Source: Balamuthia mandrillaris
Lineage: Eukaryota; Discosea; Longamoebia; Balamuthiidae
Assembly (NCBI GenBank): GCA_031835245.1
Contig: JAVKOQ010000117.1
Span: 99,908 to 163,907 of the forward strand
Direction of reading: 5' to 3'
Length of the DNA stretch: 64,000 nucleotides
Both the position numbers and the translations under genes were made by a program. Shown in pieces: positions 27,986-37,308 of this stretch. The notes beneath the pieces are model-generated. The model was not told the origin of the DNA and did no database searches. It saw nothing but the letters and a program-made list of their open reading frames with translations. The stretch's first letter is position 1. The number at the start of each line of letters is the position of its first letter.

Positions 27986-30325
27986 ATGGAGGGCGGTCTC
28001 TCAGAGTTCCAATTGAAGATGAACGCGGCAAGGCAAAGGGCGGCCTCGGATGCCTCGGCCGGAAGATCAGCAGTTGGCGGAGGGGAATCAAGGCTAAGAG
28101 GAGGAAGTCCAGGCTCTGCCCCAGCAAGCACTCCGATCCCGATCCAAAACAAACATGAAGGTCGACCTCCGACAAACGGCCCTCCGCACCATGGCAACGA
28201 TACCACATCCAACTCCTCGCCTACTTTTCCTTTGGGTAAAGGGGGTGGAGGCAACAAGGTTTTTGGATCTCCGTCCCTTCAAAAAGGACCTCCACCTCCT
28301 CAAACCTCCTCTCCTCATACGCAACCTAGAGGGACTGGCCCACCACCTCCCCTTCCGTCTCGAACAACAGCTCCTCCTACAGCTGGAGCTCCTGCTCCTG
28401 GTCATGAAACAAATCCATTTCTACCTAACGGTGCTAAAGGAGAAGGTACGGGAGGATTGCGATCAAAAGCGAAAATGTTTGAGGACCATACTAAACATAA
28501 CACCAACAACAACGATCCTATTCCCCCTCTACTTCCTTCACGAGAACAAACGCCTCAACTGTCAAGCTTGGAAAACGAACAAACACAATCAGGACGTCCA
28601 AGCAGAGACTCCCTCCCAGACATGAGCCCTCAAAATCAACCACTAGAACAGCTGAAACGGAAGGCCTCCGCTCCAGCACCATCAAGTTCCGTCTCCCTCA
28701 AATCGGGGGATGGTGCATTGGCTTTCAACAAGCCCCTAAGCGAACCAAAGTTTGCCAGTCTCCCCTCGAAATCCAAGGCTCTGAAAGATTCGGAACCTCA
28801 ACCATCGCATCCAACGTTGGAGATCTTTGAGCGTACATCAACAGGGACAACTGCTGCCCCTCCACCAGTACCTGTACGAAATGAGGTTTGTGTAGTGACC
28901 TCACCGAACGCTGAATCTGCGGAGCACAAGAATGAGCCCCAAGAGACTCAAGATGCAAAACAGGAAGAAGTTGCCAGCGAAGAAACGGGGCTCACTTCGA
29001 TGCCTTCTGAGCCGATCAAAGAGGACAAGTCCACCGTTGAAGAACCAGGCGTTGAGGCCACGCTAGACGTGCCGACAGCGGAGGAACCTCCGCCCCCTCC
29101 TAGGAGCTTCTGGGATGATGTCCCTCTAACGCGTGAGCCTGCCTTGTCTTGTGTAAGTCTTACGTTTTTCAACTTCGACCATTCCCCTCTTCAACAAAGC
29201 AAGTATGAACGTTATGTGTTTAAAAAACAGGTACAAAAACAACGAGCGACCCCAAAGAATGGTTCCAGGCGTCCTCCTTCCAGGAACAAGCTCCACAGAA
29301 CCGGGGAGGCCAAAACCGCTGGAGGACTTGATAGTTCTCTGTTCGATCCTCGTGCCGGGGCCAAGGAGCGTATCGTCACTCCTGACTTTTCTCACACGTT
29401 GATGCTGGAGGAGGCACCACAGGTAGACTCCCCTTCCATACAGTCACCGGATCATGCACACCGCCGACGCACCACCTCCACCCGCAGCCCACGAGCCAAC
29501 ATGGTGAATCCACAACATGGAGGCAGCCCTCTTGCCACGTCTGACCCATCAAGACCTTCTCCTTTGTTGTCTGGTTTGCCTCGAGCTGGTTCCGTTGTCG
29601 CTTCAGGAAGCGATTCAGGCAGCATGCTTCGCAGCTCTTTAGGAGGACCAAGGATTGGGCAGTTGGGTGGAAGCATGATCATGGCTCCTCCTGGAGGTGG
29701 CGGCATGCTTCGTTTGGACAAAGCCGCATTGGGGAATGTCAAGCTTAGGCATAATACCAACACACAGCCAACCGAGCACGGGGGCGACAGAGGAGGGTCC
29801 CCAGAGAGCGGCAGCCGTCTCAAATCAGGACTCTCTTCCTGTTCAGCAGCCTTTGCACCACAGGCAAAGGATGAAGGGGGTAGTCCCATAAGGAATGATA
29901 ACAGGAAGGTCAGAATGACGGGCAAAGGAGGTTTGCTAACTAAAGTAATGACCGAGGGACATCTGCGATCTCACCGCAGCCGTTCTTCCACGTCGCCTGC
30001 CCCTGTCCGAATACCCCCAAAGTCACCCAACGAGGGGAAGAAGGAGAAGCAGAAGGAAAAGGACACTGAAGTTTCTAGTTCAAGTGATTCGCCAAAGGAA
30101 ACGAGAAGCTCCCGTTTCTCACCGTCAAGGCTCAGGAAGAGCAAGAACTCAGATGAGAAGAAATCCGCTGGTAAGGAGAAAAAGTCGAACAAGGAGCAAG
30201 CCCTTCCTGAAAACAACAACAGCAACAGCGACAACAAGAACAACAACACCAATAACAAGGAAGAAGGCTCTCAGCCCCCTTGGATGAAGGAGGTCAACGC
30301 CAGAAAGGGTTTGGTAAAGACCTAA
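27986..30325 (+). CDS. Pro/Ser-rich disordered protein, unknown function
   Basis: About 753 residues after removal of a likely 78-nt intron at 29153-29230 (GTAAGT...AACAG). The start ATG at 27986 gives MEGGLSEFQLKMNAARQRA. Pro-rich stretches at about residues 100-140 (PPPPLPSRTTAPP type) look like SH3 or profilin ligands. The middle is Ser/Pro/Glu-rich, with EEPPPPPRSFWDDVP near 29080-29120. The C-terminus is basic and Asn-rich and ends in PPWMKEVNARKGLVKT. The first and last segments share an LKMNAAR / MKEVNARK-like short helix. I recognise no catalytic domain. A cortical or actin-linked scaffold is a guess from composition only. The intron is open in frame, so a retained form would also be translated. 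Confidence 0.7.
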   Translation: MEGGLSEFQLKMNAARQRAASDASAGRSAVGGGESRLRGGSPGSAPASTPIPIQNKHEGRPPTNGPPHHGNDTTSNSSPTFPLGKGGGGNKVFGSPSLQKGPPPPQTSSPHTQPRGTGPPPPLPSRTTAPPTAGAPAPGHETNPFLPNGAKGEGTGGLRSKAKMFEDHTKHNTNNNDPIPPLLPSREQTPQLSSLENEQTQSGRPSRDSLPDMSPQNQPLEQLKRKASAPAPSSSVSLKSGDGALAFNKPLSEPKFASLPSKSKALKDSEPQPSHPTLEIFERTSTGTTAAPPPVPVRNEVCVVTSPNAESAEHKNEPQETQDAKQEEVASEETGLTSMPSEPIKEDKSTVEEPGVEATLDVPTAEEPPPPPRSFWDDVPLTREPALSCVSLTFFNFDHSPLQQSKYERYVFKKQVQKQRATPKNGSRRPPSRNKLHRTGEAKTAGGLDSSLFDPRAGAKERIVTPDFSHTLMLEEAPQVDSPSIQSPDHAHRRRTTSTRSPRANMVNPQHGGSPLATSDPSRPSPLLSGLPRAGSVVASGSDSGSMLRSSLGGPRIGQLGGSMIMAPPGGGGMLRLDKAALGNVKLRHNTNTQPTEHGGDRGGSPESGSRLKSGLSSCSAAFAPQAKDEGGSPIRNDNRKVRMTGKGGLLTKVMTEGHLRSHRSRSSTSPAPVRIPPKSPNEGKKEKQKEKDTEVSSSSDSPKETRSSRFSPSRLRKSKNSDEKKSAGKEKKSNKEQALPENNNSNSDNKNNNTNNKEEGSQPPWMKEVNARKGLVKT

Positions 30326-30910
30326 AGTTAGTAGGTGCAGTGTATAGAGGAATGCCCAGGGCTAGCAATACCAGGTTGTGATGTATCCGTTGTTGTAATC
30401 TATTAACCGCCCATATATATACCTTGAAAAGGCTATCCAAGCCATCAAAAGGGAGTTGGGAAGGAGAGCGAAGCAAAGGTGGCCAGACGAGACGGGAACA
30501 TGTGAGCGTCATCGACGGAAGGAGATGCGAAAACACGATAACTTAGAAGAGCGAGGGTAAAAAGGGACGCTCAGGGAGAAGTGAAGAGCAGGGCCACGAA
30601 GAGCTAAGAGGAACGTGACAAACAATTGGAGTCACAAGACAAAACCGATTACTAACCTTCACCTAAAATGGAGAAGTTGGTGTCTTTTCAGCAAATAACG
30701 TGCTGCTTGACCCGACATCCCATCGACTTTTGATCATATATCTATCGGAACCGAGCGGAGGTTAGTTTCCCTTCGCCTAACCAACTCGTTGAGAAAATAT
30801 AAAAGAAGGACGAGGGTATTCAACTGTCGTTTCTTCCTGTCCTTTTGCACAAACATAAAATCAAAAAGAAGGAGGGAACAAAGCGGAGCGCCTGCTGCCA
30901 GAGACATAGA
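30326..30910. other. Intergenic, 585 bp
   Basis: 3' flank of the Pro/Ser-rich gene and 5' flank of the ankyrin gene. The minus-strand ORFs in it have no recognisable similarity. I see no RNA gene or repeat. Confidence 0.4.
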
Positions 30911-31390
30911 ATGACAGGGAAAGAGGAGAAGAGGAACGCAAAGCTGGATGAGAAGCTGTTGGCCGTGGCACAGAGGGGACAGCCAAAGAGGCTGAAAAAG
31001 GTGCTGAGCGAGGGAGCCAACCCAGACGCCAGAGAATCGGTCGAGCAGTACACCGCGCTTCACATAACTGCGGCTGCAGCTCGCCTCAAATGTTCTACAG
31101 TCCTCATCGAAGGAGGTAGCTTTCTTTTTGTTTGTTTTCTTTCTGTGGTGAACTTGGGGCTCATCTTCCTTATCTTTGGTTTTTGAAGGGGCGGATGTGA
31201 ACGCGAGGTCAAAAACGGGACACACGCCGCTCCACATGGCGGTAGGGCACAACCATCACAAGATGACTAAACGTTTGCTGAAGCACGGCGCCGACCCCAT
31301 GCTTTGCACCGACAACGACGAGACCTTGTGTCACCTCGCTGCCGTCACAGACGCCAGGATGATGAAGCTTCTGCTCAGGAAAGGTTAGGT

Positions 31391-31427
<37 letters not shown>

Positions 31428-31744
31428 AGTTTAAGAATACCTTATTGAAACAACGAACAGGAGTTCCATTTGACAAAGTGGACAAGCTGGGAAGAACGCC
31501 GTTGTCCATCGCAGTGGAGGCAGAGAATACGGACGTGATGCAGGTGCTGTTAAAAAAGGGAGCGGACCCCAACGGTAAGTCCAAAGACAAGCACGGTCCG
31601 CTTCACATTGCCGCCTTGAATGGCAGCATGGAAGCTGTGCAAGCTCTGCTGGAGGCAGGCGCTGATAAGAACCAGAGAAACGCCGTGGGAAAGAGTCCAC
31701 GCGACCTTTCCTACGATAACATGCTCACCCAGGCTTTGTCTTGA
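30911..31744 (+). CDS. Ankyrin-repeat protein
   Basis: A small protein (about 210 residues) made almost entirely of ankyrin repeats. The first true ATG is 30911 (MTGKEEKRNAKLDEKLL). Repeats follow: NPDARESVEQYTALHITAAA, DVNARSKTGHTPLHMAVGHN, DPMLCTDNDETLCHLAA, KVDKLGRTPLSIAVEAEN and DPNGKSKDKHGPLHIAALNG, then KNQRNAVGKSPRDLS. Two introns: about 31113-31187, and 31385-31460 with a (CT)n tract. Ankyrin repeats bind other proteins; the partner cannot be told. No signal peptide or extra domain is seen. Confidence 0.88.
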
Positions 31745-32046
31745 AAGTAATTCTCGTAAGTGATTATCACTGCATTGGAGACAACCGAGTTCTCTGCTTT
31801 AAACTATTTTTTGGTGTAGATATAATAAGTCATTTAAACTTTCATAGCAATACAACGTACTTTACTCGGGCCACAAGAGAAAACAAACAAAAGACAAAGA
31901 AAAGAAGAAAAGAGAAAAAGAAAAAGGAAAAAGGAAGAGTTTATGTAGAAGAAGGCTTAAGAACTTGATTATACTTCGGCAATGTTTGGTGAAGTATCCG
32001 CAAGTGTCGTATATGTATAGCTAGATGTGCCTGTTACAAATCAATT
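31745..32046. other. Convergent 3' flanks, ankyrin gene / DCTN6
   Basis: 300 bp of AT- and purine-rich sequence between two convergent genes. No ORF is credible. Confidence 0.35.
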
Positions 32047-32047
32047 T

Positions 32048-32083
<36 letters not shown>

Positions 32084-32140
32084 TAGAAAGAGAGAAAGAG
32101 AGAAAGAGAGAAAGAGAGAAGAGAGAAGAGGGAAGAGAGA

Positions 32141-32172
<32 letters not shown>

Positions 32173-32707
32173 GACGGAGGAATGTGAGAGAGAATGAACA
32201 AAAAAATGAAGCTTCAAAGAAGAAAGAAAGTGAACCTCTTTGGCATCTTCAGCTTTCCTTTGTGCGTTGCGTTCTCCAAAAACAACGGTTCCATCGGAAA
32301 CGCCGTCATTACTGCCCACGACAACGGCCATGCCTATCGTACAGCCATTACCTATCACACATCCTTCTCCCAGTTTTGCTGATGAGGGCACAACAAAAAA
32401 GGAATAGTGTCCCTTTGAGCAAACCACAAACGACAAGAAAGAATAAAGAAACGAAAAAAAAACCTTTGGCTTCTATAACATTGTTATTTCCAATCCGTTT
32501 GGCGTGCACAACTATCAAAAGGGTCAGGTCAGCGAAGGACGAAGAGTGAGCGGAAAGAGAGGAGAGACCGGGAGAGAAGGGAGCAGAGAAGAGAGAAGAG
32601 AAGGGAGAGCAGAGAGAGAAGAGAGGGCGGGAGAAGGAAGAACGGAGAGCGAGAGAGAGAAGAACGAGAAGAGAGAAGACAGAAAAAGAGAAGAGAAAAC
32701 AAGAGGC

Positions 32708-32741
<34 letters not shown>

Positions 32742-33081
32742 GTACCGGCGCCTATTTCAATGGCGTTGTTGTCTCCAATCTCAAGGGTTTCACCGGTGGT
32801 GGAGCGGTTGTGAATGCACGCCAGCTCTTCCACGATATTGTTGCTACCAATGTGAATGGGTCCGCCCTCCGCGATGACCCTGCACTTGGGATGGAGGACC
32901 GTGCCCTTGCCTATCCGTATGTTGCCCTCCAGCACGGCCGTCTTGCAAACCACTGCCGTCGCTGCAATGGAAACATCACCCACACCATATCTTTGGTTTT
33001 TTTGTTCGAAAGGCTGATTAGAATAAGGAGTGAAAAAATGAGGAAGCGAAGGAAGAAGGTGGAAAGAAAACGTTACTCCAT
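32047..33081 (-). CDS. DCTN6: Dynactin subunit 6 (p27), left-handed beta-helix
   Basis: Pointed-end subunit of dynactin, which links dynein to cargo. Hexapeptide repeats of the gamma-carbonic-anhydrase type are clear: AVVCKTAVLEGNIRIGKGTV, HPKCRVIAEGGPIHIGSNN, IGNNNVIEAKAKLGEGCVIG, TIGMAVVVG. I infer four exons: 33081-33077 (five bases, ATGGA), 32990-32746, 32511-32464 and 32378-32047; their phases join perfectly and total 209 residues. The family part ends with VHFLSSLKLHFFVHSLSH. The frame then enters a (GA)n microsatellite, so about 40 extra residues are Ser-Leu repeats before the stop at 32047. Human DCTN6 has 190 residues. A stop lost into the repeat, or a strain length difference, would explain the tail. 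Confidence 0.9.
32051..32162 (-). repeat. (GA/CT)n microsatellite overlapping DCTN6 C-terminus
   Basis: Two (GA)n runs with GAAA interruptions lie within the last coding stretch of DCTN6 and encode Ser-Leu repeats. A further purine-rich run occupies the intron at about 32540-32740. Confidence 0.9.
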
Positions 33082-33340
33082 ATTTTTTTAAAAAAAACAC
33101 AACGCTGTGGAAAGAGAGGAGGATAAGGCGATACTCTCTCTCTATTCTTCTTTCTTATGCTTCAGCCTTCGTTCGATATTTTCCATTTCATTTCCGATAT
33201 TTTAACTGTTGTCGGTCCTACCCAATAATCGATGATTATTATGATGCACGATCGACAATTGCAAATTTTATTGGCAAAAAAATAATAGAAAGGGCCACAA
33301 AAAAAAGCAAGCAAGAGAGGGGAAGAACAAAAAACGGAAG
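33082..33340. promoter_or_regulatory. Divergent promoter, DCTN6 (-) / KRTCAP2 (+)
   Basis: A spacer of 259 bp with an AT-rich core and a near palindrome AATAATCGATGATTATT at 33224-33240, followed by GATCGACAATTGC. Position and symmetry suggest a shared promoter element. Confidence 0.5.
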
Positions 33341-34297
33341 ATGGGAAGTACGTAGCAGCTCTCCTCCTTCTTCGTTTCGGCATTGATTCATTGTCTATGC
33401 TCTCTCTGCCCATCACGCTTGCTGGTCGTTCACTCGTTCTTACGTTTTTTAAAAAAAAAAATTGTTTCTCTCTCCACCAAAAATCAACTACCGAAAATCC
33501 CCCACCCAAGAGCAACCAAGCCACACCACGACCGCCATTTTGTCGGCTCTGTTGTTCGTGCTGACCCTCTCTGCGTTGAGCTTGTGGGCTCCGGTGCTGG
33601 CCTCCACGGAGCGTCTCACCATCGTGGGTGGTTTCATCAGTTCGCTTCTGTTCTTCTTTGCCCTGTTGGTGCGTCACTTTTTTAAAAATACTTTTATTTT
33701 TTTTCTCATTAATCGATTGGTGTCAGACAATTGGCAATCTTGAGAACGAAACTGGTTGGATTGAAGGTAAGAAAGACGAGACTGCTTGCTCCTCTCATCT
33801 AATCTTCTGCAACACGTAAAATAGTGTTCTTGTGCGAAGCTGTTGCTTTGGTAGCTGCCGCCACTGTGCACCGTGTTTGTGTTACTACTTGGTATGTGGG
33901 AACGCTTTGTTTCTTCTTTTTTCTCTTTTGCTCTGCTTCCCTTCTCTGTTGCTCTTCTCTCTCTCCCTCCCCCTCCCCCTCCCTCTCTCTCCCTCTACCT
34001 CTCCTTCTCGACTTCGCCTCTTCTCGGCTGCAAAGAAGTTTCTCTCTTCTCCTCTGCTATTTCCTTCTTGTCTTTCTCGACAGAACCACCCGATGTAGCC
34101 ACATTGCTGCATGCACATTTCCTGTCTGGAATAGCTAAGTCGCCGCACAGGCAAAACATTGCTAACAACACCGCTTCTCTCTCTCTCTCAAAAGCTTCCT
34201 CTTCTCCGTTGGTCTTCTCTACATGACAAACAAGGCCTCACAGAGCATCAACCGTCAGCCTGTTGTGGTTTCTAAGAAGGGCTCTTCTCGCAAGTAA
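33341..34297 (+). CDS. KRTCAP2: KRTCAP2/KCP2, oligosaccharyltransferase subunit
   Basis: Small ER membrane subunit of the STT3A-type oligosaccharyltransferase, which couples N-glycosylation to the translocon. I infer five exons: 33341-33347, 33511-33668, 33727-33766, 33825-33891 and 34195-34297. The phases join without error to give 124 residues. The first coding exon is only seven bases (ATGGGAA), giving MGKQPSHTTT. Family landmarks: LASTERLTIVGGFISS, NLENETGW, EAVALVAAATVHRVCVTTC, FSVGLLYMTNKAS, and a basic tail SKKGSSRK. Three membrane helices are expected. The human protein has 136 residues and the same order. Confidence 0.93.
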
Positions 34298-34791
34298 ATG
34301 CCTTTGAAGCTGGAACAATGATTTTTTGGAAAAAAAAAGAAAGAGTTCTTTCTTATGCCTCTACTATTTCTCTCTCTCTCTCTCTCTCTCTCTATTGAGA
34401 AGTTTTGGGAGATTTGCGCAAGGGTTAAAGCAAGCCTGCAACGAGAAGCGAGGGAGCGAAACAGAGAACGAGAGAGAAAGAGAGACAAAGATCAGCAAAG
34501 CGGGAGAGCACGAGCGAAGAGAAGAGCAAGGAGAGGAGAGAAACCATGAGAATGAAATTTCTTCGTTCCTTGGCTTCGTTGCGATTGGACGCCTGCAATT
34601 ATCCGAGCGTTTCTGTTCTCCCATTGGGTAGAGATATTCCCCGAAGAGACAGGGGTTGACGCCATGGCCGCCTTTTCGTCAGAGAAAGGCAAGTTATAGG
34701 TGCCTTAAATAGGGTTTGACGAACCAAAACCCCACTCTCTCCAGTTCTTCTTTTTTCAACAAACAACACTCCAACCACAACAACACACACA
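34298..34791. other. Intergenic, KRTCAP2 to glutathione transferase
   Basis: 494 bp with a (CT)n run at about 34370-34393. A short stretch from 34546 reads MRMKFLRSLASLRLD in frame but has no support as a gene. It probably holds the GST promoter. Confidence 0.35.
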
Positions 34792-35474
34792 ATGCAAAGC
34801 GAAACCCCCCTGAAGCTCTACTACTTTGGCATCAAGGCCAGGGCACACCTGCCCCTCCTGGTCTGCGAGTATGCCGGCCTGAACTACCAGTGGGTCACCG
34901 ACTTTGACTGGGCCACCATGAAGCCCACCACCCCCTTTGGTCAGCTCCCATACTTGGTGGATGGGGACGTAAGTTTGGCTCAGAGCATGGCCATTGCTCG
35001 CTACCTTGCCAAGAAGGCCGGCTTGCAGGGCACCACGGACGCTGACTATGCCATGTCTGAACAGTAAGTAGTGAGCGACTGGCCTCCTTTATTGCATTCT
35101 TTCTCTTTCTCAATACTGAACTGCTTCCTTTTTCAACAAGACTCATCGAGGAGCAAAACGACATCTACTCCATCTTGGCCAAGGCCAACAACGCTCAAAA
35201 CAAGCATGAGGCCTACGATCAGGCCCTCACTGTGGATATCCCCAAGCACCTCGACCTCCTGGAGAAGCTGCTGGGTGAGAGCGAGTACTTTGCCTCCACC
35301 GTGACCACCGGTGACTTGGCCCTCTTCTCCGTCTTCAACATCATCCTGGACTTTGACTCCAAGGCCTTCGACAACTATCCCAAGCTCAAGGGCTTCTACG
35401 ACCGCCTGTCTGGACACTCTGGCGTGAAGAGGTTCTTGGAGCTTCCCATGCGCCAATACTTGAAGCGCGACTAA
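34792..35474 (+). CDS. Glutathione S-transferase, sigma-like
   Basis: Cytosolic glutathione transferase of 201 residues. Exons 34792-35063 and 35141-35474 join in phase. The thioredoxin-like half begins KLYYFGIKARAHLPLL, with a Tyr placed as the catalytic Tyr of sigma/alpha/mu classes. FGQLPYLVDGD (cis-Pro) and AQSMAIARYLAKK (Gln-Ser glutathione contact) follow. The helical half has the N-capping stretch TGDLALFSVFNIILD and ends HSGVKRFLELPMRQYLKRD. The class is judged from these motifs only. Codon use is strongly GC-ending compared with neighbours, as expected for a highly expressed gene. AATAAA at 35572 is the likely polyadenylation signal. Confidence 0.93.
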
Positions 35475-35781
35475 AGCCCACATCAAACAAACATAACTTG
35501 GTTTCGTGAGGGTGTTTGCTTTGTAGTACTCTCTGAGATAGCTTCAGAAGGAAGTGTTCAGGGAGCCGAAGAATAAACAGACCCCCTTTGTTTTCCCCAT
35601 GAGCTTCTCGTTCTTTCTCCCTCCTTGTTTTCCTTCATTCACCCGCTTTGAATTTGTCGATAACTATTCGATGCCGTCGAAAATTATTTCCGCTTTGGTG
35701 AATTATTAACCGCTGTCCGATAAAAAGTAAAAAGAGGGAGAAAGAGTAGCAACAAAGAAGAAAAACAAAACAAGGAGGAGG
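35475..35781. other. GST 3' UTR and upstream region of the NDUFB4-like gene
   Basis: After the AATAAA at 35572 the sequence turns AT-rich. It holds TGTCGATAAC at 35655, GTCGAAAATTATTTCC and CCGATAAAAAG at about 35718, all within 130 bp of the next ATG. Confidence 0.4.
35572..35577 (+). terminator. Polyadenylation signal of the GST gene
   Basis: AATAAA about 100 bp after the GST stop. Confidence 0.5.
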
Positions 35782-36003
35782 ATGGGCTGGCTGCGAATTA
35801 ACCGAGACCTGGAGGAGGTGGGCCACTACCGCGAGAACACGCACAAGTACTACCGCATCACTCCGCGCACGGCCTACCACGCGTTCATCTTCTTGTTCCT
35901 CATCCCTGTGGGTCTTTACGCGGGAGCGCGGGCCAGCTGCATCAAGGGCGACAAGCGCAGCTCCACTCGTCTTATTACCGCACGACCGAGGACTTACCCC
36001 TGA
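35782..36003 (+). CDS. Small membrane protein, probable complex I B15/NDUFB4-like subunit
   Basis: A 73-residue intronless ORF. A charged N-terminus (MGWLRINRDLEEVGHYREN) leads to KYYRITPRTAYHAFI, one hydrophobic helix (HAFIFLFLIPVGLYAG) and a basic tail SCIKGDKRSSTRLI. The pattern of aromatic-x-RxTPR(T/N) just before a single helix with a PxGLYY-like end, then Lys/Asp, resembles complex I NDUFB4/B15. The match is short, so this is tentative; another single-pass mitochondrial subunit is possible. Coding quality is good, with GC-ending codons and a purine-rich leader. Confidence 0.6.
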   Translation: MGWLRINRDLEEVGHYRENTHKYYRITPRTAYHAFIFLFLIPVGLYAGARASCIKGDKRSSTRLITARPRTYP

Positions 36004-36439
36004 ACCAAAAAATTAGTTTAATCTCTCCCAGCTCCTCTTCACTATTTTTTCTTCATCATCATCAACATTGTGGAAAAAAAAAAAAGCTTGTCAACAAACA
36101 CAAATCTCTCTTCCTCCCTTTTTTTTTTTTAAAAAGAATGATTTTGGAGTGCATTATTTTAACCTAGAGTTTGCGCCAAACATTTTTCTCTCTCTATTCT
36201 TGGTGTTGTTGTGGTTGTTGTTGGTGAGGCAGAAGAAGGATGGGCCAAAGCCTTCTTGTCTGCTACTTTCTAGTTTTTGTTTATACGTCGCAATTTCTAT
36301 CGATAATCGACAAAAAGTTCCATTTTGAGAAAAGTCGAGGCCGATCAATAATTATTACCGATCAGTATAAGCAAAATGTGGATAGTTTTTGATCGCCTTG
36401 CAAAAGAAAAAGAAGAAACACAACACCACCAGCACCACC
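36004..36439. other. Intergenic, 436 bp
   Basis: AT-rich. It carries TATCGATAATCGA at 36298 and GATCAATAATTATTACCGATC at about 36344-36364, upstream of the next short gene. No ORF is credible. Confidence 0.4.
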
Positions 36440-36634
36440 ATGCAAGTGGTGAATGGCAGCGACGCCACGGGAACAGAACCGCGCGGCATGGTTCAGATTC
36501 TGGACCACTTCTCCCAGCTACCCTCGAAGGCACTAGAAAGGATCTGGGAGGATGAGGAAGGTTTTAGCTATTTAGAAAAGTACAGGGATGTGTACGACAA
36601 AGACCCAGACTTCAACGATTGTGTCCACAAATAA
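36440..36634 (+). CDS. Small orphan protein, 64 residues
   Basis: An ATG at 36440, preceded by CACCACC, opens MQVVNGSDATGTEPRG. Then comes MVQILDHFSQLPSKALERIW, an acidic EDEEGFSYLEKYRDVYDKDP and a terminal CVHK. Composition is that of a real soluble protein, but I recognise no family. It lies downstream of a TATCGATAAT element like its neighbours. It could also be the first exon of a longer gene, since TAA follows CVHK directly and I found no good donor. Confidence 0.5.
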   Translation: MQVVNGSDATGTEPRGMVQILDHFSQLPSKALERIWEDEEGFSYLEKYRDVYDKDPDFNDCVHK

Positions 36635-37308
36635 GAGGGCTGGCTCTTGCAAACTCCAGGACCATCATCATGTAGATGGTGACTGTTGCTCTATTTTTCT
36701 CTGGAATAAGTGTTGGTTGAGCCCAACTTAAGCAAGTAGAGCAACTCCACCTTCTTATTTGCTATGGCCTCCGATGCTTCTGCCGTCGCCTTTATCACTG
36801 AGCAAGCGATCAACCAGTTGCCTGTGGATCGCTGCCTCAGCCTTCTGGTCTGATATAGTATTTTTCCATCTTATGGCGAAGTTCTGCTTTTTTTCTCTTC
36901 TCTTTCTTTTTTGTAGTGTCGTAAGTCTCCTGTTGTTTTAGCTGCTTTTTTTCTCTTCTCTTTCTTTTTTGCTCTGCAAATATTATAGGTCCTAGAAACT
37001 TGGCGGACCAAGCCCTTGTTTGCGCTTTGTTCCTGTTGGTAGATGTACAAGGGGTGATGAGATAGCTGTTGGCTCGGGTCCATCAAGAGGCCGCCTTATA
37101 ATCATCTTTGCATTCTCACCAAGAGGTTTTTTTTTTTTTTTGCTGTTGTTTTTCTTTCCAGTTTCGAATCGATAATTCCATATATTGTAATTATTGTCTT
37201 CAGATAACGATATTTTTCGTTTTTGAGTAGTGAACTTTTCCCTTCAATCAAAAAAACAAAAAAGAAGAGAAGAGAAGAAAAAAAGTAACGGAAACAAAAA
37301 AAAACGGA
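36635..37308. other. Intergenic, 674 bp, with duplicated T-rich tract and short ORF
   Basis: A 29-codon ORF at 36764-36853 (MASDASAVAFITEQAINQLP) looks protein-like but is isolated. A T/C tract TTTTTTCTCTTCTCTTTC occurs twice, near 36888 and 36946. ATCGATAAT at 37168 and GATAACGATATTTTTCG at about 37203 lie upstream of the golgin-like ATG. Confidence 0.4.

Noticed and set aside
30734-31252. 172-residue minus-strand ORF over the ankyrin exon
   Set aside because: Shadow of the plus-strand ankyrin gene; Leu/Ser-rich without motifs.
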